Positions 24,195-36,403 of a stretch of DNA of 64,000 nucleotides are shown one piece after another. The position numbers and the translations under genes were made by a program. Where the stretch lies: positions 144,501 to 208,500 of the forward strand of contig JAMSLZ010000013.1 in assembly GCA_026027325.1 (NCBI GenBank). Reading direction: 5' to 3'. Each line of letters starts with the position of its first letter. The first letter of the stretch is position 1. The stretch is from Actinomucor elegans (Eukaryota > Mucoromycota > Mucoromycetes > Mucorales > Mucoraceae). The notes beneath the pieces were generated by a model that saw nothing but the letters and a program-made list of their open reading frames with translations, was not told where the DNA came from and searched no databases.

Positions 24195-27100
24195 ATGCCA
24201 CCCAAGCGAAAGGATCAGATTATTTGTAATTGCCCTTCATGCGCAAAAGCACCGCGTCCAATTTTCGTGTCGAAAAATACCGCGAGCAATCATAGAGCAA
24301 TGGCCAATGCCATTTTGCAGGCAAGCTCTTCCAGCACTTCAGCACTATCAAGCCAGCCAACCGCACAAACACGTACCGTATTTCATTTAGGAATTGAATA
24401 ATATGGGCTACCGTTACTAATTAAAACCAAAATAGCTGAAGAAAAGTCACTCAATGATGATATGATAGTTGATGATATGTTTGAAGAAACGTTTATTGAT
24501 GCAAACAATAATGTCTGCGATATATCAGTACAAGAGGACCAAGAAATTTCAATTGTAGAAACTGATTTTAATTACACTTTAGAAGAAACAATCGTTGAAG
24601 AAGGTAAAAACTCAAATAATAATCTAGATTATAAACTTTTTTTTTGATATTTAATTTTGCAAATTTTAGACCAAGCAGTAGTAGGGGATATGCCACCAAT
24701 CGAACAAAACAATTTCAACGATATTATGTATTTTATTATGGTGTTTATGGTTTTATTTCAGACAAATCATCTCTCAATCCTTGCTGTTGAAACTTTGTTT
24801 AAATTTTTCAATGTTATTTTGGTTATTTTTAACATTCAATCCAGTTTTCCTGCCAAGTTTAATACGATCAAAGCAATTGTCAAGTCTGATTATGCCCATC
24901 GAGGTACGAAAAACTTTGCTACCATATTCGTAGATCAAATCAAATAATAACATAATATTATAGGTATCGTTCGCCACGTTGTATGTTCCGTCTGCAATTG
25001 CACTTACAAATATGATGATATAGTCAAAGAATCAACTATCATCCAACATAACTGCAGCAACGCAAAACTACCTTACTCCGAAGCCAACCCATGTAGGAAC
25101 GAACTCTTTGTGTCGCCATGTAACAAAAAGACCATCAAACCCAAAAAAGAGTTTGTGTATAATTCTGTTATTCAAACTTTACATCGATTCTTTACACGTC
25201 CATCTTTTGCTGAGTCTATCGAAGCATGGAGAAAGCGTACACCTGTTGAAGGCATGATTTTTGATGTGTACGATGGTAATTACTGGAATCAATTCAAAAA
25301 GGAGGACGAAGATGCATCTTTTGTTAGCAAGCCTAAATCATTGATGTTTTCTCTAAATGTAGACTGGTTCAACCCAACAAAAACAATGCAATATAGTATC
25401 GGAGCAATTTATCTTGTTGTCAACAATCTTCCTCGAGACCAGAGATTCAAAAGGCAAAACATGATCCTTGTTGGATTAATGCCAGGGCCTAAAGAACCAA
25501 AAACTTCTGAGATCACTGGTTGATGAATTGCTTGATCTGTATAACTGTAATACGACCCTTGAAGATGACATTCGTGGAGCCTTGATGTTAGTCAATTGTG
25601 ATATTCCTGCTGCTAAAAAAGTATCTGGTTTCACTGCCATCAATTCAATGGTTCCTTGCCACAAATGTTCAAATGTTTTTCCAGCTCAACGAATGCACAT
25701 GAACTTGCGTTGCTTTGGTAATTTCGATGAAAAGACTTTGAAAAAAAGAGATAACATCAGTAACCGTGAACAAGCCAACTTATGGATAAATGCTGGAACG
25801 ATGGCCGAGCGCGAAAAAATTGAACATGAATTTGGTACACGCTGGAGTGAGCTTCATCGCTTGGAATACTTTGATGTTGTACGGTGCACAGTCATTGATG
25901 GTTTGCATAATCTTTATCTCGGTACCGCAAAGAAGATGATCCAAATGTGGAAAACGATAGAAAACCCTAATCAGCGTGGTCAATACTACCTTAATACTAC
26001 TGATTTTATTGCAATGGCTCGAGAAGCAAAACGGATTGTAGTTCCTCCCCAGTTCACACCTTTGGGTGGCAAGATTGCTTCTGGTTTCAGTAATATGAAA
26101 GGTGATGAATGGCGTAGCTGGGTACTGGTGTATTCTAGTTCATTATTGAAGGGAAGGATTGTTGGCCGTGCTATGGACAACTGGTTGAAGTTTGTCCAAG
26201 CAAACTTCATTCTAAGTGCTCCATCAATTACTTATGCCGAAATCGAAGAAGCTCATCAACTCTTCCTAGAATTTGGTATCGGTTGTGTGGAGATTTACGG
26301 CAAAAATTATATTACACCCAATATGCACCTTCATCTCCATCTTGCTCAAACAATCCGAGATTTTGGTCCTATTTATACAACTTGGCTATTCAGTTTGGAG
26401 CGTGCTAACGGTGATATAAAAGATTTATCAATTAACTTTAAGCAGGGACTTGAATACACATACAGTGGGTGAAAAAACTGTTCACGTGTTTTGTATTTTT
26501 ACATATTTTTATAGGGCTTTCGACCCCAAATGGATATACGGCTATGAAAAACTATCATTAGAATGCTTAAGTAAAGTGCTATCATGCCAATATATTCATT
26601 GATATGTCAGGGTAATACAGAATGTTACACAGCTGATTGAATATAGGGCATACACGTGAACAGTTTTTTCCTCACCGACGCCAAACGTAATATAACATAA
26701 CAATGGTGCTGTAAATCCATTATTGTTGATCCGAAATGATCCGAATATACCAAGCAATGACGTAAGGTACTGTAAAGTATAAAAGAACCAATATTCGTTC
26801 GGTTATATGTTATTTTTCAGACCTTACAACTAATACTCTTCATTATACATCAGATATGACTCATTCTCTATCTATCGACACCCAAATGGACATGAAAGCT
26901 CTTCTTATCAAAGGAACACCCTACTCAGTGATTGCAAAAAGGTTTGGCGTCTCTGCTGGAGTTGTATCTAAGTACAACAAGAGATGGTTCCCAGATGGTC
27001 AACGTGCTACTGGTGGTAGACCCGCTATTGTGGACGATACAAGCAAGGCTTTAGTTAGACGGAAGATACTATTTGGTAGGCTTTTGACGGCCCAAGATGC

Positions 27101-27477
27101 CTACAAAGAGTTTTTGTCACTTGGTTACCATTTGTCATACAAAACAGCCACAAATATTTTGAGATCAATGGGATTCCCATGCAGAAATAAAGAAAAAGAA
27201 GCCATTCATCAGCCATAGAAATCGCCTAAAGCGATACAACTGGGCCAAAAAGTATCAGCATTGGACTGTAGACGGTTGGAAACGTGTAGTTTGGTCAGAT
27301 GAAACGAAGATAAACGTTTGGGGTTCCGATGGATGCAAGCACTACTGGTCTAGACCCGGTAACCCATTAAAACCCCATCATATAGACGTTACAGTTAAGC
27401 ATGGGAATGGCAGCCTTATGATGTGGGGCTGCATGACCTACTGGGGGCCTGGATATGCTTGCCAAATTTACGATGGA

Positions 27478-28780
27478 CACTATGGCGAAAATATTGTCGG
27501 TTTTTTGCCCAAAAGTTGATAATATTAGGGGTAAAATCGACTATAGTTCTGCTAATAATTATTGTCAATTTCTAGGCAGTGTTTTTTCGGCGGTTGATAA
27601 TATTAGTGACTCTTATTCGATAATATTATGGGTAAATACTATAATATTAAGGGTTTTCCTTCAATATTATTATGGGTAAATTGTATAATAGTAGTGGTTT
27701 CCAGTCAATAATAGTATGGATTAATCCCTCCATATTGATGATTTATAATCAATATTATTATTAGTTTTCTATCATATATTCACAATACACTACTAATAAT
27801 ATTATAGTCATTTTGGTTATTCAGATAATAATTTAATTGCTATTTTTTTTATTTATATAATATATAACTTCAACAGATATTACTCTAATACACACTAGCC
27901 TTCAATAGCTGAATATACAATAACCAGCTTTCTATCACACACGAACAGTATTTAACTTACCTTATTGTCATACAAGTATAAAAGAATTTATGTCCCACTG
28001 GCAAGTAACAGGTAAATGAATTAAGCAAATAACTGTATAAATAATGTCAGTTATCGTTGATGAAACAATATTTTAAGAGTATATTTGAACTAACCTTTAG
28101 AAGAATGGCCCACGCTTGTATAATAGCATATTTTAATCATCTTTTCCTAAAGTAAGTAATGATTAGATTCTTGAATGAAACTCGCTATTGCTACAGACTT
28201 ACCAACACTATATCAGACACAATCAATTATAATTCACTGGGCTACAGTTTTAATAGTCTTCGTCTTGTATATATACACAACTAAATCTATTATAACAGTA
28301 TTAGATTAATATACAAAGAAATTAATGGATTAGTAATCATTGCACTTACTTAATGGTTATTAGCTTTAAAACTAATAGTAAAGGTTCAAAAGCTATATGG
28401 CATTACTGGCTATAAGTATTACTGAAGTGGTATAAGTATTTAAGAATACAAGTCAGTATAAGAATATAAGCAGTATGAATGACGACGTATTTATAGATAA
28501 TTACGACATTAAGAACGAGGGAAATATTCGAAAGCTTGGAAAAAAAAACACAATTACAAGCTGACATTGAGGTTAATTCCTATTATACAGAAGCTTCAGT
28601 TAAAGTGTTGTGCGCAATAAGAGTGACAAATGTCAAGAAACCTTACGTTTAATGTGCCAATTTAGCAAACGAAAAAAAAGAAAGAAACTCAAGATTGGTG
28701 TAAAAAAGTTTTTCTTAATACTGAAAAGCCGCAGAAAAATGCTACGTCAGCTACTTAAACCAATAAAAAAACGTCTATAT
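27478..28780. repeat. Gene-free left arm of A-right with subterminal TAATATTA motifs
   Basis: Mirror of 5922-7224. It holds the terminal repeat, then recurrent TAATATTA motifs next to GGGT/ACCC up to about 27810, then AT-rich DNA without a gene. Confidence 0.6.
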
Positions 28781-29863
28781 TTATTTCGTTTTTTTTGTAT
28801 TTTTCTTAGAGCGTGGTTTACGCTTATTGGAATCCGCTTCTTTGGAACGATTGTCAGATCCAGCCTCCTCATCTTCACCAACGTCAGGTTGAACCGTAAT
28901 GGCTTTTCTTTTCGTTGATGAGCGAGCAGAATGTAGATCCAACAAGCTAGCAATTGGAGATGCAAGACCAACTGGAGCAACAGAAGTAGCTAGACGATCA
29001 ACAAGGATATGCTGATTATCCACACTATTTGCATAACAAGCATATTAATAAAGATATAAAAACAGAAATAAAAAAGCATCTAACCTGAAGAACGATTCAA
29101 TCTCATTGTCTTCAACAGATTCTTGATTTTGTTGACTTTCACCTTCTTCAGCAGAATTACTTCTGGTACGTACAGTCTTCTTGTTTTTGAGTGCTTCAGA
29201 TAAAAGTAACTTGGCAGCCCACATCTCTACACAGAGATGCAGATGCAAGCCCACATCTAAAGCACGTTTCTCTAAAAGCAAAGCATAACGTTCTTGAATG
29301 CTGGTATCCTCTTCGCCAATTTCACTCCAAGTTTTACCAACAATATTTATATTTGCCCTTTCCATGTCTTTCAAGACATCTCTTGCCAAGTATTTCAACG
29401 TATTGTATTGCGGTTGAACATCATCATCGGTCAGTTCATTTTGTTGGCCTTTTATATACTTGAGGTGTTTCAAGAGGGCATATAACCTTAATGGTGCAGA
29501 AGGGGTGACATTTGTCTTGGTTGCCTTTTGTTGATAACGCACTTTTGCTTCTTCTAGCACTTTTGGGATTGACCGTTTACTACGTAAATTAGGATTCAAA
29601 GCATTTGCAATTGCTTCTCGTTCAGCTATATATGACAAGCTAAGAGGTTAATAAAACTGAATGTAGTAACATGCTTCAGATATGATTGTACCATCGTCAA
29701 GTGCTTGTTCAATTTCTTCGTTAGATGAAACCCTCGAAGCTTCTCGAGGAAATAGAGGTGCTAATATTTGGATCAAATCTTGAATTAAACGACGGTTGAT
29801 TAAGATTTCTTGTTCAATCTTCTCAAAGTAGACGCTCCAATTATTGTTGTTGTTGTTTGACAT
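28781..29863 (-). CDS. Unrecognised accessory protein of CACTA element A, three exons (A-right)
   Basis: Exons, read right to left, are 29692-29863, 29085-29625 and 28781-29024, identical to the A-left gene: 318 aa, Asn-rich start, helical middle, acidic stretch, Lys/Arg tail. It is divergent from the transposase across a 405-bp spacer (29864-30268). Conservation of an open frame in both copies supports it as a real gene of the element. The role as a DNA-binding partner of the transposase is inferred from position and charge only. Confidence 0.7.
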
Positions 29864-30268
29864 AGCTATAAAGTAAATATATTATAAAGAAAAGTGATTG
29901 AATGATTTGAGCTATTTAACTGTTTTATAAGCGTACTTTACCATTTATCCATTAGTAATCCTTACTAATGTCCAAAGAGCTTTCTGGAAAGTAAGCTTAC
30001 TGACAGGTATGACTGACTTGGAAAGGAATTAGCTTGATTAGAAATCATAAGGATCCATTAAAATGTATTCGATATCTGAATAATCTGGAAGGCTGAGTAA
30101 TATGAAAAGCTGATTAGTTCAAAGGATTCAACAGCCTAAAACAATGAATTACCATTGAGAACTCTGTCAATTGTAGACCAAGCAAACGTATTTAAGACCT
30201 GCTTTTTCTAAACAACAAAACCGCTATTCATTAATTCGATATATTTACTTGTTTTTACTTATCTTTAA
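29864..30268. promoter_or_regulatory. Divergent intergenic region between the two A genes (A-right)
   Basis: Same spacer as 4434-4838, AT-rich and without ORF. It is likely to hold both promoters. Confidence 0.4.
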
Positions 30269-33240
30269 ATGGGCAAAGTTTCCTCTTCTGCTACACCATA
30301 TAAATATACTTGCGCTACTTGTTTGAGGCCATTCAAAACTGTTAAAGCTAGGAGTAATCACTATAGCCATAATCGTGATCATAGAAAACAAAGGGTCGTC
30401 CAAACGCAAGAAGCTAGCATTCCTGTCCAAGGTGAGTTAACAGATATATTACTAAAGCTTTTAATTTAACAATATACCTTGTTTGAAATAGAGCCTACTC
30501 CAATTGCTTACAACGTCAAATCCTCGGATCAAAACCTTTTCACCAATACGGAATTAAATAGCATCCAATTGAGAGATATTTGCGACACGTATGGTATTCC
30601 TCGAGAGGCTCAAAGAGAACTTGTCTATCTAATGCGTACCATAATCAAAAACAATGAAGAGAGCCGTAAAACCGATGGATTGGGTATGTATCTATTCAAA
30701 TAGAGTTAAAAAAAAGTACTTATCAGCTTTTATTCCCATTATATATAGGTTACCTACCATCCACTCTCATGTTCCCTGATACCTTGGATCGTACTCTTAA
30801 AGCAAAAACCAATATTCAATGTCATTTTCATGATGTCTGCGTCAATGGTTGCATGCTGTTTGAAAAGGAAGATATAGAGACTATTCAATGTAAAAACCCT
30901 GCTTGTAAAGAAAATCGCTTTGATGATCATGGTAAACCTCGTCGCTCTATGAAGATGCTTCCTATTGGTGAACAAGTCGCTCAAATGCTTGCGAATGCAA
31001 AGACAAGAGACTTGATGAAATACCGCTACAACTATAAATCAACTGACGGTGAATATAAAGATTACTTTGATGGTGCAGCATACAAGTACTTTAAGGATAA
31101 TAGCATTCTGTTTTCCGGTGAAGATGATGTCGCAATGGTTCTTTTTGTCGATGGTTTCTGTACTAGCAAGAATCATAAAGGGGACAAGTTAACAATCATC
31201 CATCTCTTGAATATGAACATTCCCCCAGAATACCGCTACCAAGACGAATACATGCTTCAATTGGCGATCTTGCCAGGTCCAAACTACCCAAAGTACATGC
31301 ATACCTTTTTAAAGCCTATTATTGATGAGTTTCATGCTCTGTCTACCAAAGGCATGCTTGTACAAAAGGATGGTGTAATTGTTTGTCAAGCTAAAGTCAA
31401 CTTGGTGATGGCTACTGGTGATCTTCCTGCTGCAGCTGAGCTTGCAAATCATATTGGTCATATGGCTACGTTTGGTTGCCGTATTTGTCGTGTCCAAGCT
31501 GAACGTCATGATTATCATAATTGTTTTTTAACGATCGACAATGAGATCAGAAGCAGAAACGATTTCATTTCCCCAGATGCAGCGAATGTAAGTACTATAA
31601 TCAGCATTAATCTTTACAAGTTTTTAACATTTCTTTTTCTTTTTACCTCATAGAGCTACAGTATCAAGTCTGCAACACCATTTGCAATACTTCCCAGTTT
31701 TACTGGCGCTACTTTTTTTGGTTTAGACGAAATGCATCTTCTCGGACAAGGTATCGCTCAACACGTATTCAATATGCTGACAGTCGACATGGGTAAAGAG
31801 TACAATGCAGCAAGAAAAACTCGATATAAGCCCAATGAAGATGAATTGAGTGATGCCCGATTGAAGTCTGCTGATGAATGGCCGTATACTTTCTATATTC
31901 CAAAATTATCGCTCATCAAAATTGGTAAACTTGTTGAAGCTTCTAGAGCCACTGTACCGACATCCTTTTCATCCAAATGGGAAGATCCAATTATCAAGAG
32001 TGGTGGCAAACGTGCTGTTGACTGGATTGATATTTTCTTATATATGATTCCCACCTTGTTCGTTCCTGAATTGATTCAAGAATCCGCTAAGAAACCATTG
32101 ATTCATCTGACAAAAGCTGTCGCATTGGCTCTTAAATGGGAACTTTCTATTGAAGACCTTATTCTGATGGAAAGGTAAATATATTTTTTTTGTACTCATA
32201 AATCTAGTTTACTTACATACTTTCCAAAGATATATCAAAGAATGGCAAGAATTTTTGTTGGCAGAAATCAAGGCAAAGCGTATTCATTCCGGTGTATTCA
32301 AGCCTGTTCAACACTACCTTTCGCATATAGTCTATATGATCAAACAACAAGGTGTGTTGAGAGCATATTCCGCCCGATCAATGGAAAGAAGCATCGGAAA
32401 ATACAAAAAGCTCATCAAGTCAAAGGTTGATGCTGGCGCAAACGCTGGTAATATCTTGGAAAGACTCATAACGCGTAATCATATAAACAGCCAGACTTGG
32501 GATGTTCATACTGAGCTTGACCTGATCACTCCTCGAAAATACAGCGAATCCACTTTCAGGAATAACCCTTCTGGTGATGCTAGTGATCCACAATTATGGG
32601 CTCCCTTTAGTAATATTTCAGTGGATACTCTTCCCTTTGGTGTCTCCACTCAAACTTTTTTGAAGGCGCTATTGCATTACTATCGCCGTACTGAAGCAAA
32701 TGGTGTAAATATTGCTGAAATTGATTCGTTGAATAGTATTTCCATCGCTGGTCGTGCCTGGGCATATGGCAATGTATATACGTCTACCATGTATAAAAGC
32801 CATATAAATGAATATCGTCGAGGAAACAATTACGTGATGATCACTGCCAGCTACTTGAAGTAAGTAATTAGCTCAAGAACAAAAACCTCTTTGATTAACC
32901 AACCTTTGTTAATAGTCGAAATAATTCCATTCGTGAAAGCTGGTTCATTGGTTCTATCGTTTTCTTTTTCGAGCATTCATTCAATGGTAGACCACAGTAT
33001 TTGGCTTTGGTTGATTTAGCGAAAAAGAATGCAACTACCAAATATGACAAGACTATTGCTTTGGTTGAGCTGCACAGTAGCGGTGCACACAGTTACGCTG
33101 TCTGTCGGTTTGAAGATATTGTTGCCAGTGTAGGTCTTGTGCGTTCAAGTGAATCTAATGAGAAAGAGTTCAAGATCATCTCTCATCATATATTTAAACA
33201 AGATCTAGAGCAAAATGCTGGCATATTAAGTCGTTTGTAA
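30269..33240 (+). CDS. CACTA/tnp2-family transposase, six exons (A-right)
   Basis: Exons are 30269-30431, 30492-30683, 30749-31587, 31654-32174, 32230-32859 and 32916-33240. Intron phases are 1, 1, 0, 2, 2. Total is 2670 nt, 889 aa. Domains in order: C2H2-like finger (residues 15-38), Cys cluster (about 143-171), tnp2 core (about 250-370) with VDGF, AILPGPNYPKYMHTFLKP, GDLPAA and CRIC, then a long C-terminal region with no named domain. The start is the first ATG ahead of the finger. No stop or frameshift is present. The B and F enzymes belong to the same superfamily but have a different exon layout, so A is a separate lineage. Confidence 0.87.
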
Positions 33241-34855
33241 ATAGCATGAAGACAAGAGCAAAAAGCGTTTTATTTTGAAATAAAATTGTTCTCTGAATTG
33301 ATTATGTATTTAAACCACCGAAAATAATATAAAGCTTCCCTCCAAAAGGACTTCATCATAATATAGCAAAAGTAAAATAGGTATTTACACTTTCTGTAGT
33401 AGATATAAACTATAGATAATTTAACTCGTTTTTATATATCATGTTATTAATTCGAGAGAAAGGTATTAGCAATCTTGCAACAGAATGTAAAAACATTTCT
33501 TAATCAAAAATTTAACCCATTTCCCTGATGTTTAAGAAATTATTTCATAATATCAGAAATATAGAACCAGGATAACCCAAGTTATACAGTTCTATATTCA
33601 TCATTCAATAATGTTAATTGACTATTTAGTTGCTCCAGTTAATCTTTAAAACCAAATGTAAAATATGATTAATGCTCTTGTTTATCTTTATAGTAAAATT
33701 AGTTTATTATCAAGCAATGCGGATTAATTTTCCAACAGACAGCAAAAATGTTCATCGATTGTAGTTTTCTAGCACCTAAAAAAACGTGCATGTTTTTGAA
33801 GCTTTCGATCGTCATTAAGAATTCTATCATAATCATCAATTACTCGAAAGTCCAAAAACGAACGCGTTTTTTTGTAGTTTGAGAAGTGGATATATGATTT
33901 TGACAATAAATCATCTAGTTAAATAACCGCCTAGCAATAATGACTAAGATTACTGGCAATTAATAATCGCTACTTGACCTATTTTTTTTTTTACACAATA
34001 ATTTATCTCTTTTTTTACGCAATATATTTCTTTTTTTTTACGCAATGTATTTCTTTTTTTTTAACGCAATGTATTTTCTTTTTTTCTTTCTTTCTTTCTT
34101 TATTCTATAATTTTACTAAACATAAAATTGAGTAAATTAGACACTTAATGGCAGCTCATTCTTAATGTCATTCAGCATTTTAAATACACAGCTATTAGCC
34201 AAAGGCTAAATCACGGCAATGAAAGTGCTCAGCTTATTAAATGGAACTAGCGATTCGTTCTTGTTTCCAAAAGAGTAATTTACAAGAGAATTTTTTGCAA
34301 CCTGACCTGTATAAGAGACTTTTCAACGAATAATAAACGCATTTGAAAGACAATTGTTCAACATTATTTTTGACAAACGTTGAAATTAAACGTTTCTAGG
34401 AATTTACATAAAAGATCGTTGAAACGAAAAGCAGAGTTCATTTTAGTAAATAAAATAAACGAGGATTATGTTGTTGCGTACAAGCATCAGAATTTCATGT
34501 ACTCATTTATAAGAAGTTTGCAAGATTTGGCTTTCATCGGCAAAAGACAAGAATACATAAAAATTGTTTGCAAATAAAATGGAGTTCAGGCTTTTCTTTC
34601 TTATTGTCAATTTATGTTATAATATTGACTAAACCCATAACATTATTGTCTGCTTTCCACTAATATTAGGAGTAACCACTAATAAATGAGCAAAGCACTG
34701 TTAATTGCGCAGCCATAGAAAATAATTGCTCTAATTTCATTGGTTCGCAGATTATTATTAGTAGGTAAATCTATAGTATTAGTAGGTAAATGATAATAAA
34801 ATCGTCGTTTTACCACATAATATTATGGGTAGCACACAATATTTTCGCCATAGTG
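33241..34855. other. Gene-free right arm of A-right
   Basis: It carries the poly-purine tandem units (33982-34101), a 65-codon open frame at 34380-34577 that I cannot assign, and subterminal AATATTA motifs from about 34615 to the terminal repeat. The same DNA is at 1-1460 in A-left. Confidence 0.5.
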
Positions 34856-36403
34856 TGGAGCAATGAATGCCGAAGATTACCAAGGTATATTGGGCACAAC
34901 ACTTCGAGAGAGCCTCGATTACTATGGTTTGAAATGGGAGGATATCTACTTTCAACAAGATAATGACCCAAAACATACGGCTAATTCCACAAAAAAGTGG
35001 TTCTCTGAACATAATGTCAACTGGATTGACGATTGGCCACCTCAAAGCCCTGATATGAATCCAATTGAACACCTGTGGCATCACCTTAAGCTTAAACTAA
35101 GCGCATACGACACGAAGCCAACCGGTGTACATGGTCTATGGAAACGGTGTGACGAAGAATGGAATACATTTACTGAGGAGGAATGTAGGAGGTACATTGA
35201 AAGTATGCCAGCTCGAATTAAAGCTGTTTTGGATGCGAAAGGTGGACCAACTAGATATTAGTTTAATAGGGAAAAAATTGTTCACGTGTAGTACCTTATT
35301 TGTTTAGTACATTACGCAACAACCAATAAAGTAATCAATGCATATTTTTTATCATAGTTGCATATTCAATCGAAGTTTCTTATGGATATTTTTACATAAT
35401 TATATGTCGAGTAGTTCTTGAGTTTTGGAATGATTTATCCGAAATCACTAAACACGTGAACAGTTTTTTCACCCACTGTATATGCGAAAATATTTGGAAT
35501 TAGTTCATGGAGAAGATTTCATTAGGAATCTTCCCGACCAAATATCCAATAATCCCACTATGATCAACCTTTTACACTCTGTCTTCTTGCATACCATCCC
35601 CTCCTCCACCAGCAATGATTTTGATTACTGCCAATTTATCGATAGTTCAACCAGATCAAATCTGTTGTTGACTGGTTCTGAATCACTTCCCCCATCCTGC
35701 AATCCAACAAATATCAACCGCGAAACTCTCATCAATCCTGCTCACTTTAATTGCCTTTATCAGTTCTACTACCATGTTTATTCATCGCATTATAATCTGG
35801 TAAAAATAGGGGATCCCGACTCTTCTGGCAAGCTCATCATCGACAGTCGAATCGAGAGATTTTACGAAATAACGATTCTTGGTCAAAAGTTTCGATCAGT
35901 TGGCTCTGGTTCGAATAGAGGCATGTATATTCAAGCTATGATGGTGGATGGTTCCTTCCGAGTAGGAAGGATTTTGTATTTTTTCCATAATTACCTCCGT
36001 TTTCCGTTTGCTTTGACTAGAACCACAAACAAGGACGTCAAACACACTTTCGCGTTTATTCAATGGTTCAAAGCACCACCCTACTCTTTTCTCAGTTTCG
36101 CCAATTTTAACCTTCAAATCTGGAAAAACTCTTTTGAACCAAGTAATTTCGAATCGATTTTGCCTATTGCGCGTATCTACACTACTGTTGCCATCCAACC
36201 GTATATTGATAATAATATAATTGCTATTCCCTTGCCTAGAAAAACTATTGCTTATTAAAAAAACGTAAGCTAATATCAACTACAGTTTGAAACAATAAAT
36301 AATTAACCTAACCGTTATTCAATTGAATGCATCGTTTGTTATAATCGAAAGAATAAAAAGGTTTAATAACGTTGAAGCTACTATGAACTAGAGATGAAAT
36401 AAG

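Larger units (their letters stand above)
27478..34855 (+). mobile_element. CACTA/tnp2-type DNA transposon, copy A-right (complete, 7378 bp)
   Basis: It starts CACTATGGCGAAAATATTG at 27478 and ends with its reverse complement at 34855. It is flanked by the 4-bp duplication TGGA (27474-27477 and 34856-34859). It sits inside the coding sequence of the Tc1-like transposase, in frame on removal. Both genes are open and identical to those of A-left, so the copy looks young and possibly autonomous. Confidence 0.95.
26856..35261 (+). pseudogene. Tc1-like (DD35E) transposase, split by A-right and frameshifted
   Basis: The first part, 26856-27218, is a helix-turn-helix domain with the GGRP motif. A one-base shift near 27195 leads into SHRNRLKRYNWAKKY, then WSDETKINVWGSDG (first Asp) and TVKHGNGSLMMWGC. 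At 27477 the frame enters A-right. It resumes at 34860 with AMNAEDYQG, then FQQDNDPKHTAN (second Asp) and WPPQSPDMNPIEHLW (Glu), and stops at 35261. The sequence YDG joins AMN in frame across the removed element. I count 35 residues between second Asp and Glu. The single frameshift may predate the A insertion. Confidence 0.9.
26463..35478 (+). mobile_element. Tc1-like transposon inside F, itself interrupted by A-right
   Basis: The ends read CAGTGGGTGAAAAAACTG inward on both sides, flanked by TA (26461-26462 and 35479-35480). Joining the flanks at one TA restores the F reading frame as EYTYMRKYLEL. Without A-right the element is about 1.63 kb, normal for the family. Each end also holds an inner inverted copy of the CTGTTCACGTG motif, near 26656-26678 on the left and 35270-35290 on the right. 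Confidence 0.92.
24195..36258 (+). pseudogene. CACTA/tnp2 transposase of element F, broken by a frameshift and a nested transposon
   Basis: Exons are 24195-24372, 24436-24603, 24670-24903 and 24964 onward, with all introns phase 1 exactly as in the B gene. Exon 4 continues to 26462 and resumes at 35481-36258 once the Tc1-like insertion is removed. Near 25500 the sequence LVGLMPGPKEP is followed by a short deletion and frameshift relative to element B, after which the frame reads LVDELLDLY and VNCDIPAAKKVSGF. The N-terminus has a Cys-rich finger (CNCPSC). C-terminal blocks HLHLHLAQTIRDFGP and ERANGDIKD match B. The frameshift and the insertion both inactivate it. An apparent stop at 24399 lies inside the first intron and is not damage. 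Confidence 0.85.
22720..36403 (+). mobile_element. CACTA element F, right end missing, split by a nested Tc1-like element
   Basis: The left end CACTGCAAATTTTATCTGAT at 22720 is identical to the ends of element D. The transposase runs rightwards to 36258. No matching right terminus is found before 36404, where the LINE array starts with a poly(T) run. F is therefore truncated, or its remainder lies beyond the array. Without the nested DNA (26463-35480) about 4.7 kb of F remains. It sits only 18 bp from the right end of element B. It has no accessory gene. By analogy with B that gene may have lain beyond the break. Confidence 0.8.

Noticed and set aside
24399..24401. Premature stop in the F transposase
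   Set aside because: It lies inside a predicted GT-AG intron (24373-24435), whose removal keeps the frame and matches the first phase-1 intron of the B gene.
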